Assembly: GCF_000719975.1 (NCBI RefSeq)
Contig: NZ_JOIJ01000012.1
Coordinates: forward strand, 1-64,000
Source of the DNA: Prauserella rugosa
GTDB taxonomy: Bacteria > Actinomycetota > Actinomycetes > Mycobacteriales > Pseudonocardiaceae
Direction: 5' to 3'
DNA: 64,000 bases
Positions 14,963 to 24,515 of the stretch are shown in pieces; position 1 is the stretch's first letter, and each line of letters begins with the position of its first letter. The notes under the pieces were generated by a model, which ran no database searches, was not told the origin of the DNA, and saw only the letters and a program-made list of their open reading frames with translations. The translations under genes were made by a program, and so were the position numbers.

Positions 14963-17016
14963 TCCGCATCGGAGTCGACGTCGGCGGCACGTTCACCGAC
15001 GTCACCGCGCTCGACACGAGCACCGGCTCGTTCCACGTGTTCAAATTGCCGTCGACCGGGCACGATCAGTCGATCGCGGTCACCGACGGGATCACCAGCG
15101 TGTTGTCCGCAGCGGGTGGTTCAGCCGACGACGTGACCTACCTCGGTCACGGCACCACCGTGGCGACGAACGCGCTGCTCGAGCTGAAGGGAGCGAGGAC
15201 AGCTCTCCTGGTAACCGGGGGCGTACCGGATGTCCTCGAGATCGCTCGCCAACGACGGCCGCACCTGTACGACCTGTTCGCCGACAAGCCGCGCGTGCTC
15301 GTCCCACGCGAGCTGACGTTCGGCGTCACGGAGCGGCTGGCGGCCGACGGCCAGGTCGTCGTTGAACTCACCGACGAGGAGATCGACCGGGTGGCCCGGA
15401 AGCTCGGGGAATCCGGCGCCCAATCGGTGGCCGTGTGTTTCCTGCACAGCTACCGGGATGCCGGCCATGAGGTACGTGTGGCAGAGGCACTGGCCCGGCA
15501 ACTTCCCGATGTGTTCGTGTCCCGATCCAGCCGTGTGGCACCGGAGTTCCGAGAGTACGAGCGGTTCTCCACAGCCGTCATCAACTCGTTCATCGGACCG
15601 ACGGTGTCCCGCTACATCCGCAGGCTCAGCGAACGCGTGCAAGACGCAGGAATCCCTGTGGGGCCGCGCGTCATCCAGTCGAACGGCGGGCTGGCCTCCA
15701 CCGAGACCGTGGCTGAGCGGCCCGTCACCACCCTGCTCTCGGGTCCGAGTGCGGGCGTGGTCGGTGCGAGCTTTCTCGCGGCACTGGCCGGCGTCAGCGA
15801 CCTCATCACCTTCGACATGGGAGGCACATCGACCGATGTGTGCCTGATCCGGGGCGGGGAACCGGCCGCTGCCAATGAACGTGGCCTCGGCGGCTATCCC
15901 ATTCGCGTCCCCTCCGTCGACGTACACACCATCGGCGCCGGTGGCGGCAGCATCGCCTCCGTCGACGACGCGGGCGGGCTCCGAGTGGGCCCGGAGAGTG
16001 CAGGCGCCCGACCAGGACCCGCGGCCTACGGCCACGGCGGCACTCAGCCCACCACCACGGACGCGAACGTGGTGCGAAGCAGGCAGAACCCGGCCAGCGC
16101 GCTCGGGGGCAGCATGCCTATCGACAGCGACGCAGCACGACGAGCCGTCGACACCGTGGCCAACGGATTGGGCACAAGCACGATGGAAGCCGCCCGAGGC
16201 ATCGGCAGGCTCGCCAACTCACACATGGCACGGGCCGTACGGCAGGTCTCGGTGGAGGCAGGTGAGGACCCACGCGACTACGTCCTCATGGCGTACGGAG
16301 GCGCTGGGCCGCTCCATGCCGCCGAGGTCGCGGCCGAGGTCGGGATGACCAGGCTCCTCGTCCCACCGCATCCGGGCACCTTGTGCGCCCTCGGCTTGCT
16401 CGTCAGCGACGTCCGAAGCGAGTTCACCCGGTCGTTCCTGCGCAAGGCCGACGCTTCCACGATCCCGGCACTCAACGATGCCATCGCGACGCTCGTCGAC
16501 GAAGGTCGAGAGTGGCTCGCCGCCGAAGCACGGATCGCCGACCGGCACGATGTCACGGTCCTCGCGGACGCCCGGTATCCACGGCAGAACTTCGAGCTGC
16601 GCATCCCACTACCCGCCGAAGGGTTCGACGACGCCACACTGGCGTCGCTGGTCGCCGACTTCCACGCTCGACACGAGAAGGCCTACGGCTTCTCCCATCC
16701 CGAATCCCCGGTGCAACTGGTGAACCTCCGCGCAGTCGCGCACGGCACCGTGCCCAAACCCGAGATGCCACGTATCGAACAGGGCACGGCGGATGTCGAC
16801 GCAGCAGCCCTGATCGACACACGTCATGTCGACTTCGGCGTCGAGTACGGCACGGTCCCCACCCCGGTGCTCCAACGGGACCTACTCAAGGCACGCAACA
16901 CCTTCGCCGGGCCCGCAATCGTCGAACAACTGGATTCGACGACCGTCGTACCACCGGGCTGGCGAGCGACTGTCGACGATTTCGGAAATCTGCTGATCGA
17001 GGTGACCGTACGATGA
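14959..17016 (+). CDS. hyuA: Hydantoinase/oxoprolinase subunit A (HyuA)
   Basis: 685 residues, normal for HyuA. The actin-like ATPase fold begins at once (IGVDVGGTFTDVTALD) and continues with GHGTTVATNALLE and LITFDMGGTSTDVCLI, which bind ATP. HyuA activates the lactam substrate with ATP and HyuB completes ring opening, as in 5-oxoprolinase and N-methylhydantoinase. The ATG overlaps the oxidase stop and the 3' end overlaps hyuB, both by 4 bp. The nearby sarcosine-oxidase-like enzyme favours an N-substituted hydantoin over 5-oxoproline, but motifs do not settle it. Confidence 0.92.
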   Translation: MIRIGVDVGGTFTDVTALDTSTGSFHVFKLPSTGHDQSIAVTDGITSVLSAAGGSADDVTYLGHGTTVATNALLELKGARTALLVTGGVPDVLEIARQRRPHLYDLFADKPRVLVPRELTFGVTERLAADGQVVVELTDEEIDRVARKLGESGAQSVAVCFLHSYRDAGHEVRVAEALARQLPDVFVSRSSRVAPEFREYERFSTAVINSFIGPTVSRYIRRLSERVQDAGIPVGPRVIQSNGGLASTETVAERPVTTLLSGPSAGVVGASFLAALAGVSDLITFDMGGTSTDVCLIRGGEPAAANERGLGGYPIRVPSVDVHTIGAGGGSIASVDDAGGLRVGPESAGARPGPAAYGHGGTQPTTTDANVVRSRQNPASALGGSMPIDSDAARRAVDTVANGLGTSTMEAARGIGRLANSHMARAVRQVSVEAGEDPRDYVLMAYGGAGPLHAAEVAAEVGMTRLLVPPHPGTLCALGLLVSDVRSEFTRSFLRKADASTIPALNDAIATLVDEGREWLAAEARIADRHDVTVLADARYPRQNFELRIPLPAEGFDDATLASLVADFHARHEKAYGFSHPESPVQLVNLRAVAHGTVPKPEMPRIEQGTADVDAAALIDTRHVDFGVEYGTVPTPVLQRDLLKARNTFAGPAIVEQLDSTTVVPPGWRATVDDFGNLLIEVTVR

Positions 17017-18737
17017 CCACATCGGATGTCGACCAGGTAACCGTCCAGGTGATCGGAAACGCCATGTTGTCCGTCGCCGAGGAGATGGGCGCGGTTCTCC
17101 GGCGGGCAAGCTATTCCACCAACATCAAGGAGCGAGTCGACTGCTCGACAGCACTGTTCGACGCCCATGGGCAGCTTGTCGCACAAGCGGAGCACATTCC
17201 GATCCATATGGGATCGATGAAGGGACTCGTCCAATCGCTCCTCGACGACAAGGACACACGTCAGCTTTGTCCCGGTGACGTCTACATCACCAATGACCCC
17301 TACACCGGTGGTGGAACCCACCTTCCCGATATCACCATGGCGGCGCCTGTCTTCCACGAGGGAGCACTGGTGGGATTCAGCGCCAACATCGCGCACCACT
17401 CCGATGTCGGCGGACATGTTCCGGGCAGCAACTCCGGTGACTCCACGAGCATTTTTCAAGAAGGCCTGCGCATTCCCGCCGTACGGTTCATGATCGGCGG
17501 CGCCGTCAACGAGGAGGTCTTGGCCTTCGTCACCCTCAACTCGCGATTGCCCGAGGAACGCCGCGGTGACCTTCTCGCCCAACTCGCTGCGGTCCACACC
17601 GGAGGCAGGCGCTTCTCCGAACTGCACGCCAAGTACGGCAGCACTGTCATCGACACCGCGAGCGGGCAGCTGCTCGACTACGCTCGGCGCAGACTCGAGG
17701 TCGCGGTCGCCGCCATTCCCGACGGTACTTATCGGGCATCGGACTGGCTCGACAGCGACGTCCCTGGACAGGAGCCCATCCGGATCCAGACGGCTGTGAC
17801 CGTCAGCGGCAGCGAGATATCCATCGATTTCGACGGCACCGGCCGTCAGGCCGACGTCGCGATCAACGTCGTCCGCTCAGCCCTCGAAGCGACCGTCTAC
17901 TACGCGCTCAAGGCCGCTCTGGACCCGGAGATTCCCGCCAATGGCGGCTTCTTCGACGCGGTCCGGATCGACGCCCCATTCGGCAGCATCGTCAATCCTC
18001 GCCCGCCGGCCGCAGTGGCTGCGCGCACCGACGCCTGCCAGCGCGTCGCCGACGTGCTGCTCGCCGCGCTCGCCGTCGCCGTACCCGGCCGAGTGCCTGC
18101 CGGGTCGCACAGCTCGATCACCTACGTCACGTTCGCAGGCCCCGATGACGAGTTCTTCGTGTACCCGGAAGTCATCGCCGGTGGCGCAGGAGCACGCTCC
18201 GATCGCGACGGTCTCGACGCTGTCCAGGTCCATGTCACCAACTCGTCGAACCTCCCGATCGAAGCACTCGAGATCGAGTACCCGCTCCGCGTGGACACCT
18301 ACGAGCTGATCACCGACTCCGGCGGTGCCGGCTGTTACCGAGGTGGCCTCGGAGTCCGGCGTGACATCCGTGTCCTGTCCCGCCGAGCCGACTTCTCCGC
18401 ACATGCAGATCGGCAGACATTTCCGCCCCTGGGATTGGCCGGTGGAGAGGACGGCACCACCGGCGCGTTCGTGCTGCGCCCGGGGACGGATCGCCAGGAA
18501 CGACTGCCCGGCGGCCGTGTCTCCGGGATCTCGCTCCGAGCCGGCGACGTGGTCCGAATCGAGAGCCCCGGTTCGGGTGGGTACGGCGACCCTCGCCGCA
18601 GACCGGCCGAACTCGTCGCCCACGACGTGGCGCAGGGACGGGTGAGCCCGGCGAGCGCACGCGAACGATACGGCGTCGTCCTCCTCCCCGACGGATCGCC
18701 CGACGTCGACGCGACAGCACGGTTACGTGAGGAGTGA
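17013..18737 (+). CDS. hyuB: Hydantoinase/oxoprolinase subunit B (HyuB)
   Basis: 574 residues, normal for HyuB. Conserved blocks include HIPIHMGSMKGLVQ, NDPYTGGGTHLPDITM, a metal-binding-type HHSDVGGHVPGSNSGD, and the C-terminal SPGSGGYGDPRRR tail. It partners with HyuA in ATP-dependent opening of a hydantoin or oxoproline ring. The start at ATG 17013 overlaps the hyuA stop; the frame also stays open upstream, but the family begins at this Met. Confidence 0.92.
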   Translation: MTTSDVDQVTVQVIGNAMLSVAEEMGAVLRRASYSTNIKERVDCSTALFDAHGQLVAQAEHIPIHMGSMKGLVQSLLDDKDTRQLCPGDVYITNDPYTGGGTHLPDITMAAPVFHEGALVGFSANIAHHSDVGGHVPGSNSGDSTSIFQEGLRIPAVRFMIGGAVNEEVLAFVTLNSRLPEERRGDLLAQLAAVHTGGRRFSELHAKYGSTVIDTASGQLLDYARRRLEVAVAAIPDGTYRASDWLDSDVPGQEPIRIQTAVTVSGSEISIDFDGTGRQADVAINVVRSALEATVYYALKAALDPEIPANGGFFDAVRIDAPFGSIVNPRPPAAVAARTDACQRVADVLLAALAVAVPGRVPAGSHSSITYVTFAGPDDEFFVYPEVIAGGAGARSDRDGLDAVQVHVTNSSNLPIEALEIEYPLRVDTYELITDSGGAGCYRGGLGVRRDIRVLSRRADFSAHADRQTFPPLGLAGGEDGTTGAFVLRPGTDRQERLPGGRVSGISLRAGDVVRIESPGSGGYGDPRRRPAELVAHDVAQGRVSPASARERYGVVLLPDGSPDVDATARLREE

Positions 18738-18742
18738 GCGAC

Positions 18743-19732
18743 ATGCGCACGCGTATGGTCACGCGATCGATCGCAGCTCTGTGCACGGTGAGTGTGCTCG
18801 CGTCGTGTGCAGCCGAAGCAGAACCGGCTCGGTCGTACCCGAGCAGGTCGATCGACTACGTGGTGCCGTTCTCGGCGGGCGGATCGACCGACATCGCCGC
18901 CCGTGCCGCCGCGGATGCACTGGCCGGTGAGCTCGACACCCAGGTCAACGTCGTCAACAAACCCGGCGCCGACCAGATCATCGGCGTCAGCACGGTGCGG
19001 GAATCCGAACCCGACGGATACACGCTACTCGCCGACGGCGCGGGGTCGAGCGCTCTTCAAGGTTTGCTGCCGTACGTGCCGTACCCCTGGAACGACCGCA
19101 CCTTCGTCGCGAAGTTCGCGGAAGGCCCGCACGTCTACGTCGTCGGTGGGAACTCGGGTTATCACGATTTCGACGATGTCGTCACCGATGCGCGTGAAGA
19201 TCCGGAGAACTTCACCGTCGGTTGGATAGGCGGGAGCAGCACCAGCGACTACGCCACGCTTCAGTTCCTCGACGAAGCGGGAATCGACGCCGCGAAGGTC
19301 AAACGGGTTCCGTTCAACAGCTCCGGAGACGTGATGCGTGCCGTCGCCGCCGGAGACATCGACTTCGGAGCCGGGGGCGCCAGCTCCGCATTCAGCCTCA
19401 GCAGGACCGGCGAACTCAAGCCGATCGCGCTGACCGGTGACGAGCCGGTGAGCGAGCTGCCTGATGTGCCCAGTACCGCCGAGCTCGGCCACCCCGATCT
19501 CGACATGCAGTACTGGGTCGGCATCTCGGCCCCGACCGGGCTCCCTGCCGACATCACGAACAAGTTGGCCGATGCCGTCCGGGCGATTGCTGAAGATCCG
19601 GCCGTCGTCGACGCTCTCGACGCCGTCGGCCTCGCCCCGGCCGTGCGCACCGGCAGCGAACTGCGAACCGACGTCCAGGACGAGAAAGAGCGATTTACCA
19701 ACTTGTCGGAACGAATCGGCGTCGCGGGATGA
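18743..19732 (+). CDS. tctC: Tripartite tricarboxylate transporter receptor (TctC)
   Basis: 329 residues. The lipoprotein signal ends in the lipobox VLASC, followed by the Bug/TctC fold (YPSRSIDYVVPFSAGGSTDIAAR near the N-terminus, NKPGADQIIG). Bug receptors close on a carboxylate with two conserved loops. ATG 18743 has GAGGAG 8 bp upstream. The overlapping GTG 18734 lies inside that Shine-Dalgarno, so I reject it. It directly follows hyuB and probably delivers the substrate or another metabolite of the operon to TctAB. Confidence 0.9.
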   Translation: MRTRMVTRSIAALCTVSVLASCAAEAEPARSYPSRSIDYVVPFSAGGSTDIAARAAADALAGELDTQVNVVNKPGADQIIGVSTVRESEPDGYTLLADGAGSSALQGLLPYVPYPWNDRTFVAKFAEGPHVYVVGGNSGYHDFDDVVTDAREDPENFTVGWIGGSSTSDYATLQFLDEAGIDAAKVKRVPFNSSGDVMRAVAAGDIDFGAGGASSAFSLSRTGELKPIALTGDEPVSELPDVPSTAELGHPDLDMQYWVGISAPTGLPADITNKLADAVRAIAEDPAVVDALDAVGLAPAVRTGSELRTDVQDEKERFTNLSERIGVAG

Positions 19733-19761
19733 CCCGCAGCCGATAGCTCGAGGGAGGCTCC

Positions 19762-20304
19762 ATGGCCACACCCGCGTCGCGCCTTGCTCCCCACACTCGC
19801 GCGATACATGCCTACTTTCCGATGATCCTCCTGCTCCTCCTCGCCGGACTCGCCATCGAGGAGGGCGTGCGGCTCATTCTGGTCGTCGATCCGGCGGCGC
19901 AGGCGGACCTCGCAGGCTGGTACGTGTTGGTCCTCGGCATCATCCTCGCGGCGACGGCGGCCTACGGCGAACGACCGAGCCGTACCGGCGATCGGCCACC
20001 CGGCTCGCCCGCCGACGACGATGGCCACGAAGGGGGCGACGCGCAGTCCGCTGGGCTCGCCGGTCCGCTCCACCCGTACCGCGACATGGCCGTCTGTCTC
20101 CTGCTGGTGGCAGGCTACGCGGCGCTGCTCGACCCTCTCGGCTATGCCGTTGCCGGCATCGTGGTCGTGTTCATCTTCCTGCGCGCCATCTCGCGCTACG
20201 GATGGATCAAATCGCTCACGTACACGGTCGTCATGAACGCCGTTCTCATCACGCTGTTCGAACTCGCCGGGGTCGTGTTGCCGGCTGGGCTCCTGAGGTT
20301 CTAG
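19762..20304 (+). CDS. tctB: Tripartite tricarboxylate transporter small permease (TctB)
   Basis: 180 residues with four hydrophobic segments. The first pair is separated from the second by a charged, low-complexity loop (about residues 70-100, rich in Arg, Asp and Gly). This is the usual TctB topology. It works with TctA as the membrane part of the transporter. RBS GGGAGG lies upstream, and the gene sits between tctC (29 bp) and tctA (12 bp). Confidence 0.85.
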   Translation: MATPASRLAPHTRAIHAYFPMILLLLLAGLAIEEGVRLILVVDPAAQADLAGWYVLVLGIILAATAAYGERPSRTGDRPPGSPADDDGHEGGDAQSAGLAGPLHPYRDMAVCLLLVAGYAALLDPLGYAVAGIVVVFIFLRAISRYGWIKSLTYTVVMNAVLITLFELAGVVLPAGLLRF

Positions 20305-20316
20305 GGAAGGTCCGAG

Positions 20317-21807
20317 ATGGGTCTGTCCGAGTTACTCAACGGCTTCTCCGAGGTGTTTCAGCCCTCGGTGCTCCTTCTCTCCGTGTTCGGCTGTCTGGCC
20401 GGAACCATGGTGGGTGTCCTGCCGGGGCTCGGCCCGGTCACGGCCATCGCCATCCTGTTTCCTCTGGCTGCCACGCTCGGCCCCGCGGCGGCGATCGTCG
20501 TGCTCGCTGCCATCTACTACGGCGCCATGTACGGAGGTTCGACGAGCGCCATCCTCCTGAAGATCCCCGGCGAGGTGTCCTCGCTGCCCGCCGCACTGGA
20601 GGGCCATCCCATGACCCGGCGTGGCCGGGCAGGCCCGGCTCTGGCCATTGCCGCCGGGGCTTCGTTCATCGGCGGGATCATCGGGACGATCGGCGTTTGG
20701 TTGTTGGGGCCTCACCTCGCCGGACTCGCACTGGATTTCGGACCGCAGGAGATGCTCGGGCTCATCCTGTTCAGCCTCACGGCGATCGCAGGCTTGTCAT
20801 CCGGCTCGGTCGTACGGGGCCTGAGCATGGCCGCTGCGGGAATGCTGATCGCATCGATCGGGCTCGACCTGACCAGCAGCCAGCAGCGCATGACCCTCGG
20901 ATCCCTGCAGTTGATGCAGGGGCTCGACATCGTGCCCATCATGATCGGGCTCTTCGGCGTCGCGCAGGTTCTGCGCACTCTCGAGGAAGGAGCCCCTACG
21001 GGCACCGCAGCGACCGTCAAGGGGTTCGTGCCTACCCGCGACGAGATCCGGCGGAGCGCCGGCGCCGCCGGACGCGGGACCGTCACCGGATTCTTCCTCG
21101 GCCTCGTTCCGGGCATGCTTCCTTCGACGACGACCTTCCTGAACTACTCCACGGAGCGTCGTCGTTCCGAACGCAGAGGCGGTGTGCCCTTCGGGCAAGG
21201 CGCGGTGGAAGGAATCGGAGGTCCCGAGGCCACCAACAACGCAACAGCCATGAGCGGGTTCGTCCCGCTGTTCAGTCTCGGCATCCCGACCGGCCCCACC
21301 ATGGCGCTGATCATGGCCGCGCTCATGGTCTACGGCGTGGTTCCAGGACCCACGATGTTCACATCGGACGCTGACATCACCGCTGCCGTGATCGCGAGCT
21401 TCTTCGTTGCCAACATCATCCTGCTGGTCCTCAACCTTCCATTGGCGGGAGTGTGGGCGAAGATCTCGCGCGTGCCGTACGGAATCCTCGGTCCGATCAT
21501 CATCGTGTGCTGTGGCGTCGGCGCCTACACGGCACGCAACAGTGTGTTCGACATCGTGGTCTGTCTCGTCGCGGGGCTGCTCGGATGGGCCATGCACAAG
21601 CGCGATCTACCGGTGGCGCCGTTCGTGATGGGCTTCATTCTCGGACCGATGCTCGAGCTCTCGCTGCGTCAGACCGTCGCCATCGGCCCTGGATCGCTGT
21701 TGGGGAGTCCGATCTTCCTCGGCTTCATCGCCTCCGCTGTGATCTCGATCGTGCTTGCGTATCGGATGCACCGGAAGCAACCGGGGACGGTCGACGCGAA
21801 TGCCTGA
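20317..21807 (+). CDS. tctA: Tripartite tricarboxylate transporter large permease (TctA)
   Basis: 496 residues, about twelve helices. The TctA signatures are present: GTMVGVLPGLGPVTAIAIL, the AIYYGAMYGGSTSAILL segment, and a second related repeat GLVPGMLPSTTTFLNY. It should drive secondary import of the compound captured by TctC. It is the last gene of the operon that begins at 13784 and converges on the sdhD-like gene 82 bp away, where I see no strong terminator hairpin. Confidence 0.93.
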   Translation: MGLSELLNGFSEVFQPSVLLLSVFGCLAGTMVGVLPGLGPVTAIAILFPLAATLGPAAAIVVLAAIYYGAMYGGSTSAILLKIPGEVSSLPAALEGHPMTRRGRAGPALAIAAGASFIGGIIGTIGVWLLGPHLAGLALDFGPQEMLGLILFSLTAIAGLSSGSVVRGLSMAAAGMLIASIGLDLTSSQQRMTLGSLQLMQGLDIVPIMIGLFGVAQVLRTLEEGAPTGTAATVKGFVPTRDEIRRSAGAAGRGTVTGFFLGLVPGMLPSTTTFLNYSTERRRSERRGGVPFGQGAVEGIGGPEATNNATAMSGFVPLFSLGIPTGPTMALIMAALMVYGVVPGPTMFTSDADITAAVIASFFVANIILLVLNLPLAGVWAKISRVPYGILGPIIIVCCGVGAYTARNSVFDIVVCLVAGLLGWAMHKRDLPVAPFVMGFILGPMLELSLRQTVAIGPGSLLGSPIFLGFIASAVISIVLAYRMHRKQPGTVDANA

Positions 21808-21889
21808 TTCACCGCCATCACCTCGCCAGGGCGCCGCGGCGACACTCCCGTCAGCCCGCATCCCGCCGCGCCGTCACCCCGCCGCATCG

Positions 21890-22264
21890 TCACCCCGTCG
21901 CGCCGAGCCAGAGGAGGGACATTCCGATCACGAAAACGGCTCCCGCGCCGACGAGCAAGGCGGCTCGCCAGGCCGTGCGGCGCCGGCCGGAGCTGTAGTC
22001 GGCGGTCACGGCCCACAGGCCGAGCACTGCGTGCCCCAGTGTGGCCGCCAGCATCACCCCGTCCCACACGATCCACAGCGCGCTCGCCCACCGCTCGTCG
22101 ATGAACCGGGAATCGGTGTCGGCCACGTCGGTGGTGATGTGCGTGGCGACGAAGTGGCCCAGCACCAGCACGGCGAGCAACAACCCCGACAGGCGCAGCG
22201 CCACGTAGGCCACTCGCCTGCGCCGCGCGGCTCCCGCGGCGTCGCGGACGTCTGCCGTGGTCAT
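21890..22264 (-). CDS. Succinate dehydrogenase/fumarate reductase membrane anchor (SdhD-like)
   Basis: 124 residues with three hydrophobic helices, as expected for the second anchor subunit. His residues in GHFVATHITTD and GHAVLGLWAV are candidate quinone or haem contacts. It overlaps the SdhC-like gene by 4 bp and closes the lyase-sdhB-sdhA-sdhC-sdhD unit. This is not the usual sdhCDAB order of actinobacterial TCA-cycle complexes. Confidence 0.75.
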   Translation of the reverse strand: MTTADVRDAAGAARRRRVAYVALRLSGLLLAVLVLGHFVATHITTDVADTDSRFIDERWASALWIVWDGVMLAATLGHAVLGLWAVTADYSSGRRRTAWRAALLVGAGAVFVIGMSLLWLGATG

Positions 22265-22764
22265 GTGAACACCGGTCCCAGGACGAACACCGCACCGGCG
22301 ATCGTGCCGACCGCGCTCACCCCGAGCACGCCGTACAGCACTCGCGTGGACGCGGTGAGCCCGAGATCCGCCACGTCGACGGCCACGAGCCGCAATCCGT
22401 TGGCGGTGTGGAACAGCAGGCCGAACAACAGTCCGACCTCGGCGACCCGCATCGGGACGCTCCCGTACACCTGGTGGACCTCGTCGTAGATCTCCCGCGA
22501 CACCACGTACAGCCCCACGTCCATCACGTGCAGACACAGGAACGCGAACAGCCCGAGACCGCTGATGCGGTGCAGGTAGAACGCCCACCGTTGCAACTCG
22601 GCGCGGTCCCGGCCCGGCCGCGCGAGCCTGCGCACGAGCGCACGGGTGACGAACGGCCCGCCGTCGTCCCGCCGGGCGCCGCGCACCACCACGGCGCCGA
22701 ACGCGACGATCGCCATCGCCACGACGGCGAACCCGCAGAAGAACACGAACTGCGCGAGACTCAT
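22261..22764 (-). CDS. Succinate dehydrogenase/fumarate reductase cytochrome b subunit (SdhC-like)
   Basis: 167 residues. The HRISGLGLFAFLCLHV segment matches the SdhC signature with its conserved haem-associated His and Ser, and about four helices are visible. ATG 22764 overlaps the sdhA-like stop by 4 bp and the gene ends overlapping the SdhD-like ATG. With SdhD it would anchor the complex and pass electrons between the iron-sulfur subunit and menaquinone. Confidence 0.82.
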   Translation of the reverse strand: MSLAQFVFFCGFAVVAMAIVAFGAVVVRGARRDDGGPFVTRALVRRLARPGRDRAELQRWAFYLHRISGLGLFAFLCLHVMDVGLYVVSREIYDEVHQVYGSVPMRVAEVGLLFGLLFHTANGLRLVAVDVADLGLTASTRVLYGVLGVSAVGTIAGAVFVLGPVFT

Positions 22765-24515
22765 CGGCGCTCCTCGGCGTCGAGGTCGGCCTGGGTCAGC
22801 CGGGTCAGTGCGACGTCGTGCTCGCGGGCCTCGATCGACCCGGCAAGCCCGTCGCCGAGCCCGCCCCCACCGGCACGCTGCACCAGGTAGCGGGGCCGGT
22901 CCCAGCTGTCGGGGAAGTCGGTGCGCGCATGCGCCCCTCGCGTCTCCGTGCGCCACAGCGCCGCCGAGGCCATCGCCCTGGCCACGGTCACCTGGTTCAC
23001 CAGATCCAGAGCCTCTTGCCAGGCGAAGTTCACCTCGCGCGGACCGGGCACAGCCACCCGTCCGACGTCCTCGGCCAGTTCACCCAGCTCGTCGACGGCC
23101 TTGCGCAACGCCCCTTCGTCGCGCACCACCCCGACCGACCGCCACATCACCTCTTTCAGCCGCGCGGTCAGGTCGAACGGCCACGGCCCGAGTTCCCGTT
23201 CCAACGGCGCATAGGCCCTCACCAGCGACGCCCGCACCTCGGCCGCGGCCGGCGTGCGGTACGCGCGTTCGCTCGCGAGCACCGCTGCCGTATCGCCCGC
23301 ACGAGCGCCGAACACGGTCGACTCGGCGACGCCGTTGCCGCCGAGCCGGTTGGCACCGTGGGTGCCGCCTGCGTCCTCACCGGCCACCAGCAGACCGTCC
23401 ACTTCGGTCCGGCAGTCACGGTCGATGACCACCCCGCCCATGTGGAAGTGCGCCGTGGGAGAGACGAGAACCGGCCCCGCGGCGAGATCCTGGCCGATCT
23501 GCCGGGTCCGGGCCACCATGCCGGGGAACCGCTGCTCGACCTCGTCCGCACCGAGGTGCGAGATGTCGATGTAGACCCCGCCCTCGGCGGTGCCGCGGCC
23601 GGCCATGATCTCCAGGTAGCCGGCCCGCGCCACGACGTCGCGGGTCGACCGCTCCCTCCGTTCGGGATCGTAGCGCGCCATGTAGCGTTCACCGTCGGCG
23701 TTGTAGAGGTGGGCGCCCGCGCCGCGCAGGCCCTCCTCCAGCACCGCACCGGTCATGCGCGACGCGCCGGCCAACAGGCCGGTGGGATGGAACTGGAGCA
23801 TCTCCATGTCCCGCATCGGCAGTCCGGCGCGCCAGCACATCGCCACACCGTCGCCGGTCTTCTCCCGTGCGGGCGCGGCGACGCGGTACATCGTGGCCGA
23901 TCCTCCGGTCGCCACGACCACCACCCGAGCCCTGATCACCACCGGAGTGCCGGTGCGCACGTTCAGGGCCGTGACACCGGCCAGGGCTCCGCGGGAGTCC
24001 CGGACGAGGTCGAGGGCGCGCACGTCCTCGAGTTCCCGCGGGCCGAGCCGGAACATCTGATCCCGCAACCGCCCCATGATCTCGATGCCGGTGAGATCTC
24101 CACGGTGGACGGTGCGGTCGAACGCCTGTCCCGCGAACGCCTTCTGGTGAATCCTGCCGTCGGCGCGGCGGTCGAAGAAACACCCGACGCGCGTCTCGAG
24201 CTCGTTGATCACCCGCGGGGCGTCGTTGACCAGCGTCCACGCCAGGTCCTGGTCGTTGAGGAACTTGCCACCGCGGATGGTGTCACGGAAGTGCAGCTCG
24301 ATCGAGTCGTCCGGATCGAGCACCGCGTTGTAGCCGCCCTGCACCATGCGCGTGCACCCCGACCGGCCGACGGCCCCCTTGCTCACCACCGTGACATCCA
24401 GGCCGGGACGCGCCGTCATCGCGTGCAGCACGCACATCAGGCCCGCACCACCACTGCCCACGACGGCGACATCGGTGTCGAGCTGCTCCGGTTCGGGCCA
24501 CGGATCAGCGCTCAC
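22761..24515 (-). CDS. sdhA: Succinate dehydrogenase/fumarate reductase flavoprotein paralogue
   Basis: 584 residues with FAD fold GSGGAG at about 20-25. QFHPTG, the RDVVAR base, PTAHFHMGGV and HGANRLGGNG supply most of the usual dicarboxylate site. Two changes stand out. The His that covalently holds FAD (RSHTxxAQGG) is replaced by Cys54 in RSGCTRMVQGG. The substrate-contacting Thr of the TEG motif becomes Glu in VLEEGLRGAG. Non-covalent FAD is known in L-aspartate oxidase and thiol:fumarate reductase. So this may not be the TCA-cycle enzyme but one acting on a related C4 acid. GTG start behind GGAGG, overlapping sdhB. Operon promoter and operator are at 26770-26825. Confidence 0.85.
   Translation of the reverse strand: MSADPWPEPEQLDTDVAVVGSGGAGLMCVLHAMTARPGLDVTVVSKGAVGRSGCTRMVQGGYNAVLDPDDSIELHFRDTIRGGKFLNDQDLAWTLVNDAPRVINELETRVGCFFDRRADGRIHQKAFAGQAFDRTVHRGDLTGIEIMGRLRDQMFRLGPRELEDVRALDLVRDSRGALAGVTALNVRTGTPVVIRARVVVVATGGSATMYRVAAPAREKTGDGVAMCWRAGLPMRDMEMLQFHPTGLLAGASRMTGAVLEEGLRGAGAHLYNADGERYMARYDPERRERSTRDVVARAGYLEIMAGRGTAEGGVYIDISHLGADEVEQRFPGMVARTRQIGQDLAAGPVLVSPTAHFHMGGVVIDRDCRTEVDGLLVAGEDAGGTHGANRLGGNGVAESTVFGARAGDTAAVLASERAYRTPAAAEVRASLVRAYAPLERELGPWPFDLTARLKEVMWRSVGVVRDEGALRKAVDELGELAEDVGRVAVPGPREVNFAWQEALDLVNQVTVARAMASAALWRTETRGAHARTDFPDSWDRPRYLVQRAGGGGLGDGLAGSIEAREHDVALTRLTQADLDAEERR

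Noticed and set aside
22761..24515. The SDH-like complex as the main TCA-cycle succinate dehydrogenase
   Set aside because: Gene order is B-A-C-D behind a lyase, the flavinylation His is missing and the operon has the sulfonate-regulon operator. A standard sdhCDAB set presumably lies elsewhere in the genome, which I cannot see.
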